Below are positions 5,733-6,317 of a DNA stretch of 6,317 bases, in pieces. Source of the stretch: Betaproteobacteria bacterium (lineage in GTDB: Bacteria; Pseudomonadota; Gammaproteobacteria; Burkholderiales; Rhodocyclaceae); assembly GCA_020047725.1 (NCBI GenBank), contig JAIFNM010000269.1, positions 1 to 6,317 on the forward strand. The letters run 5' to 3'. Made by a program: the position numbers and the translations under genes. The notes under the pieces are model-generated. The model was not told the origin of the DNA. It saw nothing but the letters and a program-made list of their open reading frames with translations, and ran no database searches. Every line of letters begins with the position of its first letter. The first letter of the stretch is position 1.

Positions 5733-6317
5733 TATCTGAAACATTTCGGTCTCACCGAGATGCCGTTCGGCATCACGCCGGACACCAGTTTCACCTATTC
5801 CGTCCAGTACCACCAGGAAGCGCTCAATACCCTGCTGCTGGCCCTCAACGAGGGTGAGGGCTTTGTCAAGATCAGTGGTGAAGTCGGTACCGGAAAGACG
5901 TTGCTTTGCCGGCGACTGCTGCAAACGCTCGATGATGACTGGGTCACGGCGTATCTGCCCAATCCCAACCTTGACGCAAAAACCCTGTTTTTGGCGCTGG
6001 CTGAAGAGTTAGGTATCAAAGACGTTACTGAGCTGGATCAGTACCATCTGGTACGGCGAATTAATCTTTTGTTGCTGAATCATGCGCGGGCCAAAAAGCG
6101 GGTGGTGGTCTGCATTGACGAAGCACAGGCAATGCCTGTCGAAACGCTGGAAGCCTTGCGCCTGCTCTCCAATCTGGAAACCGAGAAGCGCAAACTGTTG
6201 CAAATTGTCCTGTTCGGGCAGCCGGAACTGGACGAAAAGCTGAATCGTCCGGAAGTACGCCAGCTCTTGCAGCGGATTGCTTTCCACTATCGTCTGGGCG
6301 GGTTGAAAAAAGGCGAA
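5730..6317 (+). CDS. mshM: MSHA biogenesis AAA+ ATPase MshM, 5' part
   Basis: The frame is open to the window end and gives 196 residues of an ExeA/GspA-type AAA+ ATPase. It begins with Y-L-K-H-F-G-L-T-E-M-P-F (2-13), the standard N terminus of this family, then H-Q-E-A-L (28-32). The Walker A loop is G-E-V-G-T-G-K-T (50-57), and Walker B is V-V-V-C-I-D-E-A-Q (125-133), with D130 and E131 as the expected magnesium and catalytic residues. L-R-L-L-S-N-L-E (143-150) and L-F-G-Q-P-E-L (161-167) follow, the latter being the sensor region. All ATPase residues visible are intact. In type II secretion ExeA helps secretin assembly and crossing of the cell wall; the same role for MshM at the MSHA secretin is inferred. 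It starts 16 bases after mshL on a TTG and probably belongs to the same transcript. The C-terminal part, where membrane and peptidoglycan-binding regions might occur, is outside the window. Confidence 0.88.
   Translation, partial: MYLKHFGLTEMPFGITPDTSFTYSVQYHQEALNTLLLALNEGEGFVKISGEVGTGKTLLCRRLLQTLDDDWVTAYLPNPNLDAKTLFLALAEELGIKDVTELDQYHLVRRINLLLLNHARAKKRVVVCIDEAQAMPVETLEALRLLSNLETEKRKLLQIVLFGQPELDEKLNRPEVRQLLQRIAFHYRLGGLKKGE

Overview
The window is an almost fully coding, single-strand stretch of a mannose-sensitive haemagglutinin (MSHA) type IV pilus locus. All genes lie on the + strand. The moderately high GC content, the GTG/TTG start usage and the style of the proteins suggest a betaproteobacterium, perhaps of the Rhodocyclales. 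That placement is inference from general resemblance and was not tested by any search.

Layout. Positions 1-609 hold the 3' end of a minor pilin-like gene (mshO), which overlaps by 4 bases the small prepilin-like gene mshP (606-1055). A 219-base non-coding gap follows (1056-1274). It contains the only recognisable promoter-like signals in the window: an AT-rich stretch with a 16-base dyad, a -35/-10 pair spaced by 17 bases, and a short leader. After it comes a tightly packed run of six genes: mshI (PilM-like, 1275-2219), a PilN-like gene (2216-2920), mshJ (PilO/GspM-like, 2917-3600), mshK (PilP/GspC-like periplasmic protein, about 3585-3983), mshL (outer-membrane secretin lipoprotein, 3980-5713) and the 5' part of mshM (ExeA-like AAA+ ATPase, 5730-6317, running off the end). 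Five of the six stop/start junctions in the window (all but mshL/mshM) are overlaps, four of them 4 bases long, so translational coupling is likely.

How the genes work together. MshI, the PilN-like protein and MshJ correspond to the cytoplasmic and inner-membrane alignment complex of type IV pili (PilM-PilN-PilO). MshK corresponds to the periplasmic connector to the secretin, MshL forms the outer-membrane pore, and MshM is an ATPase of the type that in type II secretion helps secretin assembly or cell-wall passage. MshO and MshP are minor pilin-like subunits expected at the tip or initiation complex. The motor ATPase (MshE), platform protein (MshG) and major pilin (MshA) are not in this window and would be expected nearby.

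Points worth a second look are the gene order (minor pilins upstream of the assembly genes, with no mshQ between mshP and mshI), the dyad beside the mshI promoter, an eight-G tract inside the mshK signal peptide, TTG starts on two genes with good ribosome binding sites, and an unusual C-terminal loop in the MshL secretin. No mobile element, CRISPR array or RNA gene was seen, and I found no evidence of a wholly new system.
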